From Kryptolebias marmoratus (lineage: Eukaryota > Chordata > Actinopteri > Cyprinodontiformes > Rivulidae): a stretch of 64,000 nt of DNA. The notes below the pieces were generated by a model. That model saw only the letters and a list, made by a program, of their open reading frames with translations, was not told the origin of the DNA and made no database searches. The translations under genes and the position numbers were made by a program. Below, piece after piece: positions 46,401 through 57,813 of the stretch; positions within the stretch are counted from its first letter, which is position 1, and every line of letters starts with the position of its first letter. The stretch covers positions 26,493,985 through 26,557,984 of the forward strand of contig NC_051433.1 in NCBI RefSeq assembly GCF_001649575.2, in the 5' to 3' direction.

Positions 46401-46783
46401 AAATGTTAAGCTAAAATTTTAAAACTGTTAATAATATTTTTATGGCAAACATTTAATTGTGCAGTTTTGTGTAAATAATTTTACAGGACAGTTCATCTTT
46501 GAATAATTACAAATAGATAAGAATGGTCAAGTTAAATCCCACAAGTTAAAACCTATGACTATTCAAAAAAGTTAAAAAACAAAAACAACTGGACTTCTAT
46601 TCTGTAGTTGAAGATGTTTTGCTTCTCATCCGAGGAGCTTTCTCAATTCAGAAATAGAGAGTGTAGAGTTGAGCTTTTAAAGCTGAGATGTGATGTAAGC
46701 TGGATTGCTTGCAAATTGTTCTCACTCTTCTAACAATAGAGGCTCGTTAGGGTCCTTGTTTGTCTGACTCACTGATGGGCCAC
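46401..46783 (+). repeat. Right arm of long inverted repeat, fused to Penelope RT
   Basis: Pairs with 41531-41934. At 46783 the homology stops abruptly ('gatgggccac') and Penelope-like RT coding sequence begins. Confidence 0.9.
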
Positions 46784-46911
46784 TCTTTGTACTACAGGTT
46801 ATACCCGGGGGAAGCTACTCCCTGCCTGTATGGTCTCCCCAAAATACATAAGGAAGGAACACCTCTCAGACCTATCGTCAGCAGCATGAACTCAGTGACA
46901 TATAACATAGC
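46784..46911 (+). mobile_element. Penelope-like element, N-terminal RT block (+)
   Basis: The plus strand reads YRLYPGEATPCLYGLPKIHK and LRPIVSSMNSVTYNIA up to the gap. GLPKIHK...LRPIVSS is the N-terminal RT block of Penelope-like elements. On the other side of the gap the element continues in the opposite orientation. Confidence 0.8.
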
Positions 46912-47200
46912 NNNNNNNNNNNNNNNNNNNNNNNNNNNNNNNNNNNNNNNNNNNNNNNNNNNNNNNNNNNNNNNNNNNNNNNNNNNNNNNNNNNNNNNNN
47001 NNNNNNNNNNNNNNNNNNNNNNNNNNNNNNNNNNNNNNNNNNNNNNNNNNNNNNNNNNNNNNNNNNNNNNNNNNNNNNNNNNNNNNNNNNNNNNNNNNNN
47101 NNNNNNNNNNNNNNNNNNNNNNNNNNNNNNNNNNNNNNNNNNNNNNNNNNNNNNNNNNNNNNNNNNNNNNNNNNNNNNNNNNNNNNNNNNNNNNNNNNNN
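46912..47200. other. Assembly gap (289 N)
   Basis: This gap sits at the junction of two oppositely oriented Penelope-like segments. Confidence 0.99.
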
Positions 47201-48195
47201 ACCAGCCTCTGTCTGAGAGTCTTGTTGGGTTTGAAATGTACTGGGATGTTGTGTTTGGAGAAAATCCTTCTGAGTTTCTCGGATACTCCAGCAACGTAAG
47301 GAATGACAATGTTCTTTCTTCTGTTCTTCTCCTGGTTCTGTTCCCTGGTGTATTTAGTGGATTTCCTAGCTGACTTGACAAAAGCCCAATTGGGATACCC
47401 ACATGTTTGGAGAGCTTTTTTGATGTGCTTCTGTTCCTTTTCCTTCCCTTCTGTCTTTGTGGGGACGTGTTCAGCCCGATGCTGTAGAGTTCTGATGACA
47501 GAGAGTTTGTGTTCCAGAGGGTGGTGAGAGTCGAACAGAAAGTACTGATCTGTGTGGGTTGGTTTTCTGTAGACTTCAATGTTGAGACTGTCCTCTCCTA
47601 CCATGTGAACCAGATGGTCCAAAAAAGGCAGCTTGTTGTTGTCAGCATCTTCTCTGGTAAACTTGATGTTGTTGTCGACCGAGTTGATGTGTCTGGTAAA
47701 GGCTTCAACTTCTTTCGCTTGAATTTTGACCCAGGTATCGTCCACATATCTGAACCAATGGCTTGGTGTAGCTCCCTCAAAGGAGTTCAGGGCTCTCTGC
47801 TCCACTTCCTCCATGTGGAGGGTAGCCACAATCGGTGACACTGGAGATCCCATGGCGCAACCATGCTTCTGTCTGTAAAAACTGTCAATAAACTTGAAAT
47901 AAGTGGTGGAAAGGCAGAGGTCCAGCAGGGTGCAGATCTGATCTGGAGTAAAGTTGGTCCTGTTGTTCAAATCCTTGTCTTGTAAGAGTCGTTTTCTGAC
48001 GGTTTCCACTGCTTCTTATGTAGGTATGCAAATGAAAAGAGAAGTAACATCAAATGATACCAGAGTTTCTCCTGGAGCTAGCTTCAAATGTTGAATTATG
48101 TTGGCAAAAAACTCTGTTGACTTTGCCAACAAAATTCAAATTTTTTAACTTTTTTAAATTTACCATGGCCTGGATGATTGAGAATCTACACCAGC
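47201..48195 (-). mobile_element. Penelope-like element RT core (-), one stop codon
   Basis: The minus strand opens with a terminal block (GCTGGTGTAGATTCTCAATC from 48195) that jumps at about 48140 into RT sequence: FFANIIQHLKLAPGETLVSF, DVTSLFICIPT, a TAA at about 48013, then an open frame to the gap. Motifs: HGCAMGSPVSPIVATLHMEE, the catalytic YVDDTWVKI, FLDHLVHM, and YRKPTHTDQYFLFDSHHPLE. Then comes the thumb and connection up to RRIFSKHNIPVHFKPNKTLR. The GIY-YIG endonuclease expected next would be in the gap. Only one stop in 1 kb makes it fairly young. Confidence 0.85.
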
Positions 48196-48725
48196 TAACC
48201 TACGACTATGTTACCTACTAAAGCAAACTGCATTTTGTTAATGTAGTGTAAAACCACCACCCTTTTTCTGCCCTCTAACCTCCATTCATCTGTCCAGCAA
48301 CTGTTCTAAGATGTCACTCTGCTCTGACTTATTCTCAGGTATCACACTTGGATAAGTTGTTACCTTGAGAGTTTACACGGATATGAAACATCTAATCTAC
48401 AGAGACAGAGTGTCCTTAATGTTCCCTTAGACTTCTTTTTTGACGTAGAAGAAGAAAGATGTTTTTTGCAGAGAATAAACCTGTACTTTTAGATTGTGGA
48501 ATTTCTGAAACATGTTGAAAATTATTGTTGAAATGGATTCATTTGATCTAATAAGATATTAGTCAAATTAATAAAATGTATTTACATGATTATTCTTTGT
48601 GATTACAGAAGACAGTCCATCATTTGCAGGGATTAAAGCAAAAAAAAAAAAAAATTCTGACTGAATTCTTTTTCTACACTTAATTATATGAATCCATCAT
48701 TCCATTTCACTGACCGGTCTGTCTT
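48196..48725. other. No gene
   Basis: AT-rich spacer with an A-run at 48640-48653. Nothing supported. Confidence 0.4.
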
Positions 48726-48729
48726 TTAC

Positions 48730-49660
48730 TCAATCTTTGGACCTTTGAGTAGTCTGTTTTAAGACACATCGCAGGTGCACTCTAATATGCAGCCTTGGTG
48801 GCACCCTCAAGTTCCAACAAGAGTCTTTATTCAAAACTAAAACATTGTTGGCTTCCAAATGGTTGTCCTTTATCGGTTCAAGTCTCTGAAACCCTAAGCT
48901 GCTAATTTCTCTCAGCTGTATACTTATTTTTGAATCAGTAAAGATGCCCAATTGGTGACTTATGGAGGGATTAAGGTTCCAGATGAACAATGCTTTAATG
49001 TTTTCATCATATCATATTCCATTCCTTGTTTCTTTTCTTGAACCAAAATATGCATGAAGTAGGAGATAATATGTCTGCGGAAATTCAGTTGGACCTTGCA
49101 AGTGCTAAGCCTGACTGAACTACATAGTCCTGAAATTCCTTCTCCAACACACTGTAGAGAAGGGAGTAGTAATTCCTAATGAGATCTTTCTGATGTTCTA
49201 TAAATCTACTCACTTCACACCTGGATTTGAGTGTGATCAGGTAGATTTTGCTTAAACCGTAGCATATAGAAATTGTTGAAGATAAAAATCTATGTCCTGG
49301 AGGTATGTTTGAATTTCAATTGTACCACAAAGAGTCGGTTCACACTTTTGGATGTTTTGTGCAATCTTATCTAAATCTCTGTCTGTAGGCCTGAGTTGGA
49401 CTTGAGTTCCTGCCATGAGGAGATACTGCAGTCCACAGGAGTTTGTTGGGCCCTGAGTTGGTGCCTAAACAGGTCCTGGGGGTGGGTAGGTGCTGCAAGG
49501 TGGGCAGGACCTGGAGATTACCGAGGTTCTAAATGGTGAACGGGTATCTGTGGGTATAGGACAAGGCTTTGTTGATTTAAGAACTGGGCCTAAAGCAATG
49601 GATGCTATCGGTTGAAAGGGGTACTTGAGACCCCATTCTGTGTGGTTGGGTCCCAAAGTG
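48730..49660 (-). mobile_element. Retrotransposon gag relic
   Basis: In broken minus frames: a Pro-rich start (RSCPPCSTYPPPGPV), QLRPTDRDLDKIAQNIQKCE, IQTYLQDIDFYLQQFLYATV, then HAYFGSRKETRNG and IWNLNPSISHQLGIFTDSKI, ISIQLREISSLGFQ. This is the capsid-like gag domain common in fish LTR elements. Frameshifts and stops are frequent. No RT or LTR of the same copy was recognised next to it. Confidence 0.65.
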
Positions 49661-50059
49661 CGTCCTGACGATGGTCAATGTTGAATGCTAGGTTTGAGGA
49701 CATAACTTCAGCTAGGATGACAAGTTGGTTCTAAATATCGTCAATGAATGAATGAATAAGTGGTATTGTTTTGGATAAGTTTTTTTTTTTGAGGCTTCAT
49801 ACAATTGAAATATCTTATCAATTCTTCTATTTATCTATCTTATCAATCTTATCTTCTAGAATTGTGCCAACTCAGAGTGACAGCACGTTGGAGTAGCTGT
49901 ATACCTTTCATTAAGATTTTTTTTCTTTTTCAAATTTCATTCTTGTTTTTCCTTGGAAAAAAGCTTTCTTTTTTGGACAACTATACCTTTTTGTCTTGGA
50001 TACTGTGCAGCTGGATTGATTTTTCCCAATATTTTTATATTGTGCTCTTTTGTTATGAT

Positions 50060-52814
50060 GCGTAACCATAGCAACAGGGTGGTTTACAACAGGGAGCAGC
50101 TGATTAACAAGCAATAATAATACGACAACTGAAGCCAGAAATCTCAGAGGAATTGAAAGGAGGCATCGTGGATCTAGAGCAGGAGCAAAGAGGAGAGAGA
50201 GAAGGAGGAAGTTCAAACCATCTCTGCCATCCATCATCATGGGCAACGTGAGATCATTAGCTAACAAGTTGGATGAACTTCAAGCCCTGATAAGAACCCA
50301 GCAAGAGTATCGGGAATGTAGTATTGTGTTTTACTGAGACATGGCTGCAGGATCATATCCCCGACTCCAACGGCTCTCTGCCGGGCTTGCTGACTATACG
50401 GGCAGATCGAGATTTAATTAGTAGGAAAAGGAAAAGAGGTGGTTTGGAAGTGCTTGTCACCCAGGACATGTTACTGTGAAGTGTCGTCTCTGCAGTCCTG
50501 ACTTTAAACTATTGGCAGTAAGTTTTTGTCCATATTATTTGCCAAGAGAGTTCACCGGTGTTGTTTTGGTGGCTGTTTACATTCCACCCTCAGCTGTTGC
50601 CGACAATGCATGTGATGTCATCAGTTTCGTTGTTGCTAAGATACAGACACAACACTCCAATTCTTTTATGGCAATATATGGTGATTTTAATCATGCCTCA
50701 CTCTCTTCCACACTGTCAACATTTCAACAGTTTGTCGGCTGCTCTACTAGAGAAAACAAGACATTGGATTTGTTTTACACACATGACAATGATTCATATA
50801 TTTTCAAAGCAAGATCTCCTCTGGGTAAATCAGATCACAACCTTGTTTTTCTCTGCTCACAATATAAACCCCTTGTCCAGAGACTACCTGTTACAAAAAG
50901 AACTGTGAGAAAGTGGTCACAGGAAGCTGAAGAAGCCCTACAGGGTTGTTTTGAGGCTACTGATTGGATTTCTCTTTGCAAGCCACTTGGAGAGGACATC
51001 AATGCCATGACTGAGTGTGTGGCCGACTGTATAAACTTCTGTGTGGACAACAACACCCCACCAGAACAGCGAGATGCTTCCCTAATAACAAACCCTGGAT
51101 CACCAGTGAGCTAAAGCAACTGTTAAACAAGAAAAAAAAGAGCCTTTAGGGAGCGAGACAGGGAGTTATTGAGGAGTATACAGAAGCAGCTCAAAGTCAA
51201 GATCAGAAACAGCAAGGAGATGTACAGGAAGAAGCTGGAGAGTAAACTGCAAAGAAATAATATTAGATACATGTGAAAAAGATAACAGGCTTCAAGCAGA
51301 AGGAAGATCAGATAAATGGAAGTCTGGACAGAGCAAATGAGCTGAACACATTCTTCAACAGGTTCAGTTCAGGAACAAGCTCACCATCCTCCCCTCCTGC
51401 CCCCAGCCAAATAGACGTCCCACCCTCCTTTGACCCACAGCTTTCCTGTAACACCTCAGATGTTTTATCCTCCACCTCAGTCATGGACTCTTCTGCTTCC
51501 ACAAGTTCGTCTTCAACTAAATCAGGAGATGCTGCTGCCCCCTTTGCTTCCCCCTCCCACTTTTCTGTTTCTAGAAGTCAATTGAAGAGGCAGCTGGAGA
51601 GACTGAACCGGAACAAGGCTGCATGTCCAGATGGTGTCAGCCCCAGAGTCCTGAAGACCTGTGCAGAGCAGCTCTGTGGGATTCTGCAACACCTCTTCAA
51701 CCTTAGCTTGACTCAAGAGAAGGTACCACTGTTGTGGAAGACATACTGTCTGGTTCCGGTACCAAAGAAAAATCACCCCTCAGTCATCAACGACTACAGA
51801 CCTGTTGCCCTGATATCCCACATCATGAAGGTCCTGGAGAGACTCCTGTTGGTCCACCTGAGTAAGCAAACCAGCACATATCAGGACCCCCTTCAGTTTG
51901 CTTATTGCCGTGGAGTTGGAGTTGAAGATGCCATCATACACCTGCTTCAACAAACCCACTGTCATCTGGACAAAGCAGGCAGCACTGTGAGGATCATGTT
52001 CTTTGATTTCTCCAGTGCATTTAACACAATTCAACCTGATCTGCTTCGTCTGAAACTCCAGAAGACTCGGGTGGAGGCTTCAACAATCGCTTGGATCAAT
52101 CACTACCTGACAAACAGACCACAGTTTGTGAGACTGAAGGACTGTGTGTCTAACCAGGTGGTCAGCAGCACAGGAGCAGCACAGGAGCAGCACAGGGGAC
52201 TGTACTCTCATCATTCCTTTTCACTCTGTACACTTCAGAGTTCCAGCACAAGTCAGACTCCTGTCATCTACTGAAATACTCAGATGACTCTGCAGTTGTT
52301 GGGTGTATCAGAAATGGACAAGAAGTTGAGTACAGAGATCTGGTGGACTGCTTTGTGGCATGGTGTGGAAACAATCATCTCATCTTGAATATGAACAAAA
52401 CAAAGGAGATGATTGTAGATTTCAGGAGAAACAGGGTCAGATCAAACCCTATTACCATCATGGGAGAAGAAGTGGAGGTGGTTGAGTAATATAAATACCT
52501 TGGTATTCATCTAGACAACAGACTGGACTGGAGACTCAACAGTGAAGCCATCTACAAGAAGAGACAGAGAAGACTGTACTTCTTGAGGAAGCTTAGATCC
52601 TTCAAGGTTTACAGTAAGATGTTGCAGATAAGTCTGTTGTTGAGAGTGTCATCTCCTCTGTCATCATCTGTTGGGGCAGCAGCATCAGAGTCAGGGACCT
52701 AAAAAGGCTCAACAACCTGATAAAGAAGGCTGGTTCTGTTCTGGGGATGACTGTGGAACCTCTGGAGATGATGATACTGTGGAGGAGAAGAGAGTGCAGA
52801 AGTTCACCAGGCCT
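50060..52814 (+). mobile_element. L2-like LINE, nearly full length, frameshifted (main part)
   Basis: From about 50060: an N-terminal block, then APE endonuclease (VVLVAVYIPPSAVADNA, AIYGDFNHASLSS, SPLGKSDHNLVFL). A linker follows (RTVRKWSQEAEEALQGCFEA), then RT from 51273 (MKKITGFKQKEDQINGSLDR, KAACPDGVSPRVLKTCAEQL, FFDFSSAFNTIQPDLL, SDDSAVVGCI). The GxPQG block is broken by a small in-frame duplication of 'agcacaggagcagcacagg'. The ADD box reads SDD. Several frameshifts and stops (50330, 51120, 52274) make it inactive. It continues after the LTR at 53156. Confidence 0.8.
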
Positions 52815-53155
52815 TGTTAGGAATGTCCGGTTGTTTTTGCCAGTTATGTCCGGATGTTTTTGCCAGAACTTGGGAACAGTGGTGGTGATAACAGGAGGAT
52901 TCCTGGAACACAGGATTTGTCTGGTTCTTAGAACACGGGAAACACACTGGGTTGAGCTAGACCCAGTGTCGTAGAAGTTACGTAAATGGTCAGAAGTATG
53001 CATAGTCATCATGCATTGATTTCTGTATAAATACGCCCTGTCTCAAAGATACTTTGGGATTTTGGGGCAAGCTGATCAAGAGTAAATGTGTCAATAAAAT
53101 CCCCCGTGTATTGGCTGGAATCCAACGACTCCGACTGTCATTTCGGTGTGCGACA
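52815..53155 (+). mobile_element. Solo LTR inside the L2-like LINE
   Basis: A 341-bp TG...CA segment splits the 3' part of the LINE. It has a TATA box (tgtataaatacg near 53020), AATAAA at 53094-53099, then a U5-like block ending 'tcggtgtgcgaca'. The flanks read as L2 coding sequence on both sides. A clean target duplication was not found, so the exact ends may be off by a few bases. Confidence 0.65.
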
Positions 53156-53435
53156 TACCTGGCTTTTCACCCACAATACAAAGAAGGATTTTGAATAAAA
53201 TCAAGGAAATCATGGACAACCCTGACCATCCTCTTCATGAGACCGTCATCGGAAAACAGAGTCTCTTTAGTAAAAAGTTGTAAAATGGACCACTACAGGA
53301 GATCTTTCCTGCCCACAGCCATCACCATCTATAATAACTCCTTGATTTAAATGAACTACATCAACATTTAATTTCCCTTTGGGATTGATAAAGTATTTTT
53401 GAATTTGAATTGAATTAAATTGAATTTGAATAGAG
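53156..53435 (+). mobile_element. L2-like LINE 3' end and tail
   Basis: Continues with LNKIKEIMDNPDHPLHETVI, a stop, then 'tttccctttgggattgataa' and a TTGAATTGAATT tail at 53395-53430. That tail is typical of fish L2 elements and marks the true 3' end. Confidence 0.8.
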
Positions 53436-53590
53436 ACAGTGTTCTTACGCTTCTTTTAAGAATAAGAAAAAAAACAATTTCTGAAGAGATGAAATCTGTT
53501 TTTTGAATTTTGAAATCATTTGAAATGTATTAGAAAAAAGTGTTGATGATTTATGTTTTTGTTTATAAAAAAATTAGTCAAGTGGTTTAA

Positions 53591-53759
53591 TGCTGGTGTA
53601 GATTCTCAGTCATCCAGGCCATGGTAAATTAAAAAAAAAAAGTTAAAAAACAAAAACAACTGGACTTCTATTCTGTAGCTGAAGATGTTTCGCTTCTCAT
53701 CCGAGGAGCTTTCTCAATAGAAGTCCAGTTGTTTTTGTTTTTTAACTTTTTTTTTTAAT
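53591..53759 (+). mobile_element. Penelope-derived snap-back insertion, 13-bp target duplication
   Basis: 169 bp between direct repeats TCAAGTGGTTTAA (53578-53590 and 53760-53772). It starts with the Penelope terminal block GCTGGTGTAGATTCTCAGTC (53592). Then 45-bp inverted arms (53627-53672 and 53716-53759/60, differing by one A) flank a 43-base loop. The arm and loop match parts of the 41.5/46.4 kb inverted repeat. There is no coding sequence. Confidence 0.85.
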
Positions 53760-53941
53760 TCAAGTGGTTTAACAAACTTCATAACTTTTTGTCAAACCTT
53801 TAAAATAACATTATGAGCAATCTCTCACAATATTGCAAGATGTCACACTCAGAGAATTTGTTGTGAATAACACAGCTAACACATCAAATTTTTAGAAAAT
53901 ATGCTTAAATTTGGCTGAAATGGAGCCATTTTGTGTTTTCT

Positions 53942-55480
53942 TTTTTTATATATAACACTTCATTTTTTTATTTTTTCAAACACAGAACAAACACAACAGA
54001 GTTGGTGTGGCTATGTTACAAACTGAAGTGTGAGGAACATAAAGAGAATCAAACACAAAGAAGGAAAAAAAAAGGGGGATGGATGGATGGAATCAGACCA
54101 AGAAAAGGGGGAGACAGATGGACAGGAGGCTTCATCATTAAAAACAATAGGCATTGCTCGTGATTTGTCCAAGTTAACTTTGTAGCCAGACCAAAATCCT
54201 TTATAATACACATCAATGTAGGTATAGACCTCTCTGGTTTTGAGATGAAGAGAAGTACATCATCAGCATACAAAACTATCTTATAGAACATCGAGTCAGC
54301 TGAAAGACCTGTTATATTATCATTACTTTTTATAGCCTCCGCCAATGGTTCAATGGCCAGTGCAAATATTAGAGGGGATAAAGGGTCTCCTTGTCGGGTA
54401 GATCTTTCCAGTGAAAATTCCGAAGAGCTAGAGCCATTTATCAACACACGGGCCTTAGGAGAAAGGTAGATCAGTTTAACCAAATTTATATAAGACTTCC
54501 CCAGTCCAAATTTCCCCAAGACCTCAAATAAATAAGGCCACTCTACACAGTCAAAGGCTTTCTCTGCATCTAGAGAGATAACAAGCCCCTGTGTCTTTTT
54601 TATGGTGTTAAGTAATTTTCTCATGTTATTAAAAGATGTTCTGTTTTTAACAAAGCCGGTCTGGTCGGATTTAACCAAAAGGGGTACAACATTCTCAAGT
54701 CTTTTCGCCAGAATCTTGGAAAAAATGTTGCTGTCAACATCGATTAGGCTAGTTGGACGATAAGAGCCACACTCGTCTGGAGGTTTATCTTGTTTAAGAA
54801 TCAATGATATATTTGCTGTGTATAGCGACGTTGGTAAGGAACCTGTTGCTGTTGAATGAAGATACACTTTTAATGGAGGGGCTTTCAGCGAACATCTTAT
54901 AAAATTCAGGGACATACCCATCCGGCCCCGGGGCTTTTCCGTTCTGCAGAGTGTTAATTACCTTTATAATTTCTTCCTCAGAGATAGGCCGTCCCAATGT
55001 GGTCCTGTCAGTCTCAGATGAGGGAAGATTAATTTTATCAAGAAAATTTGATATGACTTCACTAGGAGAGATAAACTCTGAGGTGTTCAGTTTTTTGAAA
55101 TTACCCACCAGTGATTTAGTCTCATAATGGTTTCTCCCATTGATGACTGTTAATAGCTCTGTGTTCCCTTCTACCCGCAGCTAATCTTGTTAATAACCGA
55201 CCAGGTTTGTCTCCCATCTCAAAGAGTCTGTGCTTGGCAAAAAAGATGCTCGCTTCTGCCTTCTGTGTTAAAAGTTGGTTGAGGGCTGCGCGCATAGCTT
55301 CAGCTTTTTTACATATCTCTACAGAGGGTTTATCCTTAATTTGTTTGTCAAGATCCACCAGCTGCTTTTCTAGGTTAAGCTGTTCTTTTAGTGCCTGTTT
55401 TTTCCTTGCTGTACTATAGGAAATTATGTAACCCCTCAAATATGCCTTCAGTGTTTCCCAAAGTATTGATGGGTTTGTTT
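53942..55480 (-). mobile_element. 5'-truncated L1-type LINE with 16-bp target duplication
   Basis: Perfect direct repeats CCATTTTGTGTTTTCT (53926-53941 and 55481-55496) flank it. The plus strand begins with a T run, i.e. a poly(A) tail on the element's strand. The minus frames start at METNPSILWETLKAYLRGYI (55480), then the pre-RT linker, ISEEEIIKVINTLQNGKAPG, SDQTGFVKNRTSFNNMRKLL, SLDAEKAFDCVEW, RQGDPLSPLIFALAIE and the catalytic YADDVLLFISKP near 54260. Frameshifts are at about 54900 and 54200. The endonuclease is absent (5' truncation), and an internal deletion follows the RT. Confidence 0.9.
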
Positions 55481-55496
55481 CCATTTTGTGTTTTCT

Positions 55497-55829
55497 AATG
55501 TTAGTTGGCTGTGGTGGCCATCTTGTAGAGTTACATTTGATAAATATTTCCTGAGTATTTCAATGAGATAATTTGCTAACAGACAGACAGAGCTCCAAAT
55601 AGTTATGGCAAAATTTTAAACAAAGATCTGGTGCAATCTGGTAGCACTCAGAATACATGTTGGCCATGAGCCTCAGCATCTACCATACAAAATATTTGGT
55701 CAATATCTTCAAAACTGACAGAATTAATGTCATTTGTGTGTTTTCTAAGGTTAGTTGGCTGTGGCAGCCATCTTGAGTTTGGTTGACTCTAAACATTGAT
55801 CAGTTGTAACGAGGGAGAGTTCTTTTATT
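55497..55829. repeat. Dispersed repeat flanking L1 and Tc1
   Basis: 'gttagttggctgtggtggcc' near 55500 and 'gttagttggctgtggcagcc' near 55750 are two diverged copies of the same block. They belong to the low-complexity family also at 150-1470 and 59.6 kb. Confidence 0.5.
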
Positions 55830-57813
55830 ACTTCCTTCAAAGTCCCAAGTTTACATCAATTTTCTTAATTTTTGGTGTCATTGCCTTTAAACTGTATGAC
55901 TTTGTCAAATGTTTTGGGTTTCCTTCCACAAGCTTCCCACAATAGTTTGCTGGAAATTTGTCCCATTCCTCCTGACAGAACTGGTGGAATTGAGTCAGGT
56001 TTGTAGGCTGCTTTGCTCCCACACACCTTTTCAGCTCAAATTTTTCAGCCCACAATTTTTTTATGGGATTGAGATCAGGGCTTTGTGAAGGCCACTCCAA
56101 AACATTGACTTTATTACTCTAAGCCTCTTTGTAATTAATTTGTCAGTTTGCCATTTGAAGTCAGTCATTGTTCTTTTAAATACTCATTTGTGTCCAAGGT
56201 TTAACTTCCTGACTAATGTCTTGAGATATAGCTTCACATAATGTTCTTTCCACATGATGCCATCTGTTTTGTAAAGTGCACCTCTTCCTCCTGCAGCTAA
56301 ACACCTCCACAGCATGATGCTGCCTGTGAGGATCTGGGGTTAGCTCCGCCTTTGGACGGCACCACTAACCTTTCCTTCCACAGCTGATCCTGAATTTACT
56401 GACAAGCTGATCCAGCATTTAAGCCTCCGGCTGAGGTCAGACCTTCGCTGGAGCATCAAACCTCTCGGGTTAGAATCTTAGTCACAGGTTCTAACCTCAA
56501 ACTGGTTACGTTGCCCTTAAAGTGTTTTTGTGCTCTCTGACTTAGGTTGCTGCCTTGCCTAGACGGTTACTCCCCGACGGGAACTTACCTGGAAACTACT
56601 GGATACTTACCTTTGCTGGATCTCCTACCTGCTGGATCACTGTGGAAACCTTTATCACCTCCTCTACGCCGTGGAATGCCCATAAACACCTGTAAGAAAG
56701 AAAGAGACATTATTCACTCATTTGTCTATTCTACGCTAAACCGAAGATTGTACCCGAGACTCACCTAGCTCCTTTTGCCTTCCAGACTGCTCCTGACAAC
56801 GGCCACTGTAAATACTCGCACCCTGTAAATAAATACACCTACCTTGAGCCTTGTCTCCGTGTTCTGGTTTCGGCTTCGCTCCTTGGACAGTAAAACCTGG
56901 TTTATGTCACTGCCAGCCCCATACTTCACAGTTGCATTGGTATTCTCAGGTTCGCAAGCTTCCCCCTTTTCCCTACAAGTTTAATGATGGTCATTATGGC
57001 CAAGCAGTTTAATTTTAATTTCATCAGACCACAGGACATGTCTCCAAAGGTTAAGGTCTTTGTCCCTGTGTGTAGTCACAAACTGATCAGGGTTTTTTAT
57101 GTTGCTTTTGGGGTAATGGCTTCTCCCTCACTGAGTGGGCTTTCAGCCCATGTTGGTACAGGTCATTTCACTGTGGACAGTGACACTTTCTGACCAGTGT
57201 CAGCAGCATCTTCAGGTCTTTTATTTTTGTTTTGAGGTTGATACACACATTTCATACCAAAACATGTTCATCTCAGAAACACAGAACCTGTCTCCTCCCT
57301 GAGCAGTATGATGGGAGGACATTCTCATGGTGTTTAGACTTGTGTATAATTGTTTGAACAGATGAACCTTCAGACATTCAGAAACTATACCCAAAGTTGA
57401 ACCAGAGTTGTGGAGGTCGACAATTCTCTTCCTAATATCTTGGCTGATTTCTGTTGATTTTTCCCATGATGGCTCACAAAGAAGCAGTGTTTGAGGTGGG
57501 CCTTAAAATACATATACAGGTGTGCCTCCAATTAATTAAAATGTTGTCAAGTAACCAATCAAAAACTTAAAAAGCCATGACATCCACATTTTTCAAAAGC
57601 AGAGTAATCTTAATGTACAGTATGTAAACTCAAAACTTTAAAACACAATAATAAAAAAATCTCTAAAAACATTCACTCTCTAAATATTTGGGCATTTAAC
57701 AAATACAATTCATTTTGTGAACCCTAACTGACCTAAAACAGGAAAGGTTTAGTCTGATTTAATGTCAGTGAGAAAAAAAATGATGTGACTTTTTAGACGG
57801 TATATGTAAATAT
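55830..57813 (-). mobile_element. Tc1/mariner element, decayed, split by a solo LTR
   Basis: The outer end near 57813 is a Tc1-type terminus ('gtatatgtaaatatctggtt'). The transposase starts at the minus-strand ATG near 57468 (MGKINRNQPRY), with SGRRQVL, KPLPQKQHKKP and VLWSDE-like sequence near 57020. After the LTR (56325-56909) it continues to the C-terminal DDE block MEWPSQSPDLNPIKKLWAE, EEWDKFPANYCGKLVE at 56100-55837. Many stops are present. The left terminal repeat is missing. Confidence 0.85.
56325..56909 (+). mobile_element. Solo LTR with 5-bp target duplication inside Tc1
   Basis: 585 bp starting TGTGAGGATCTGG and ending TTTATGTCA, with CTGCC on both sides (56320-56324 and 56910-56914). 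It contains AATAAATACACC near 56827. Removing it restores the expected Tc1 order of blocks (AGCATGATGCTGCC then AGCCCCATACTTCACAG), so it inserted after the Tc1 did. Confidence 0.92.
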
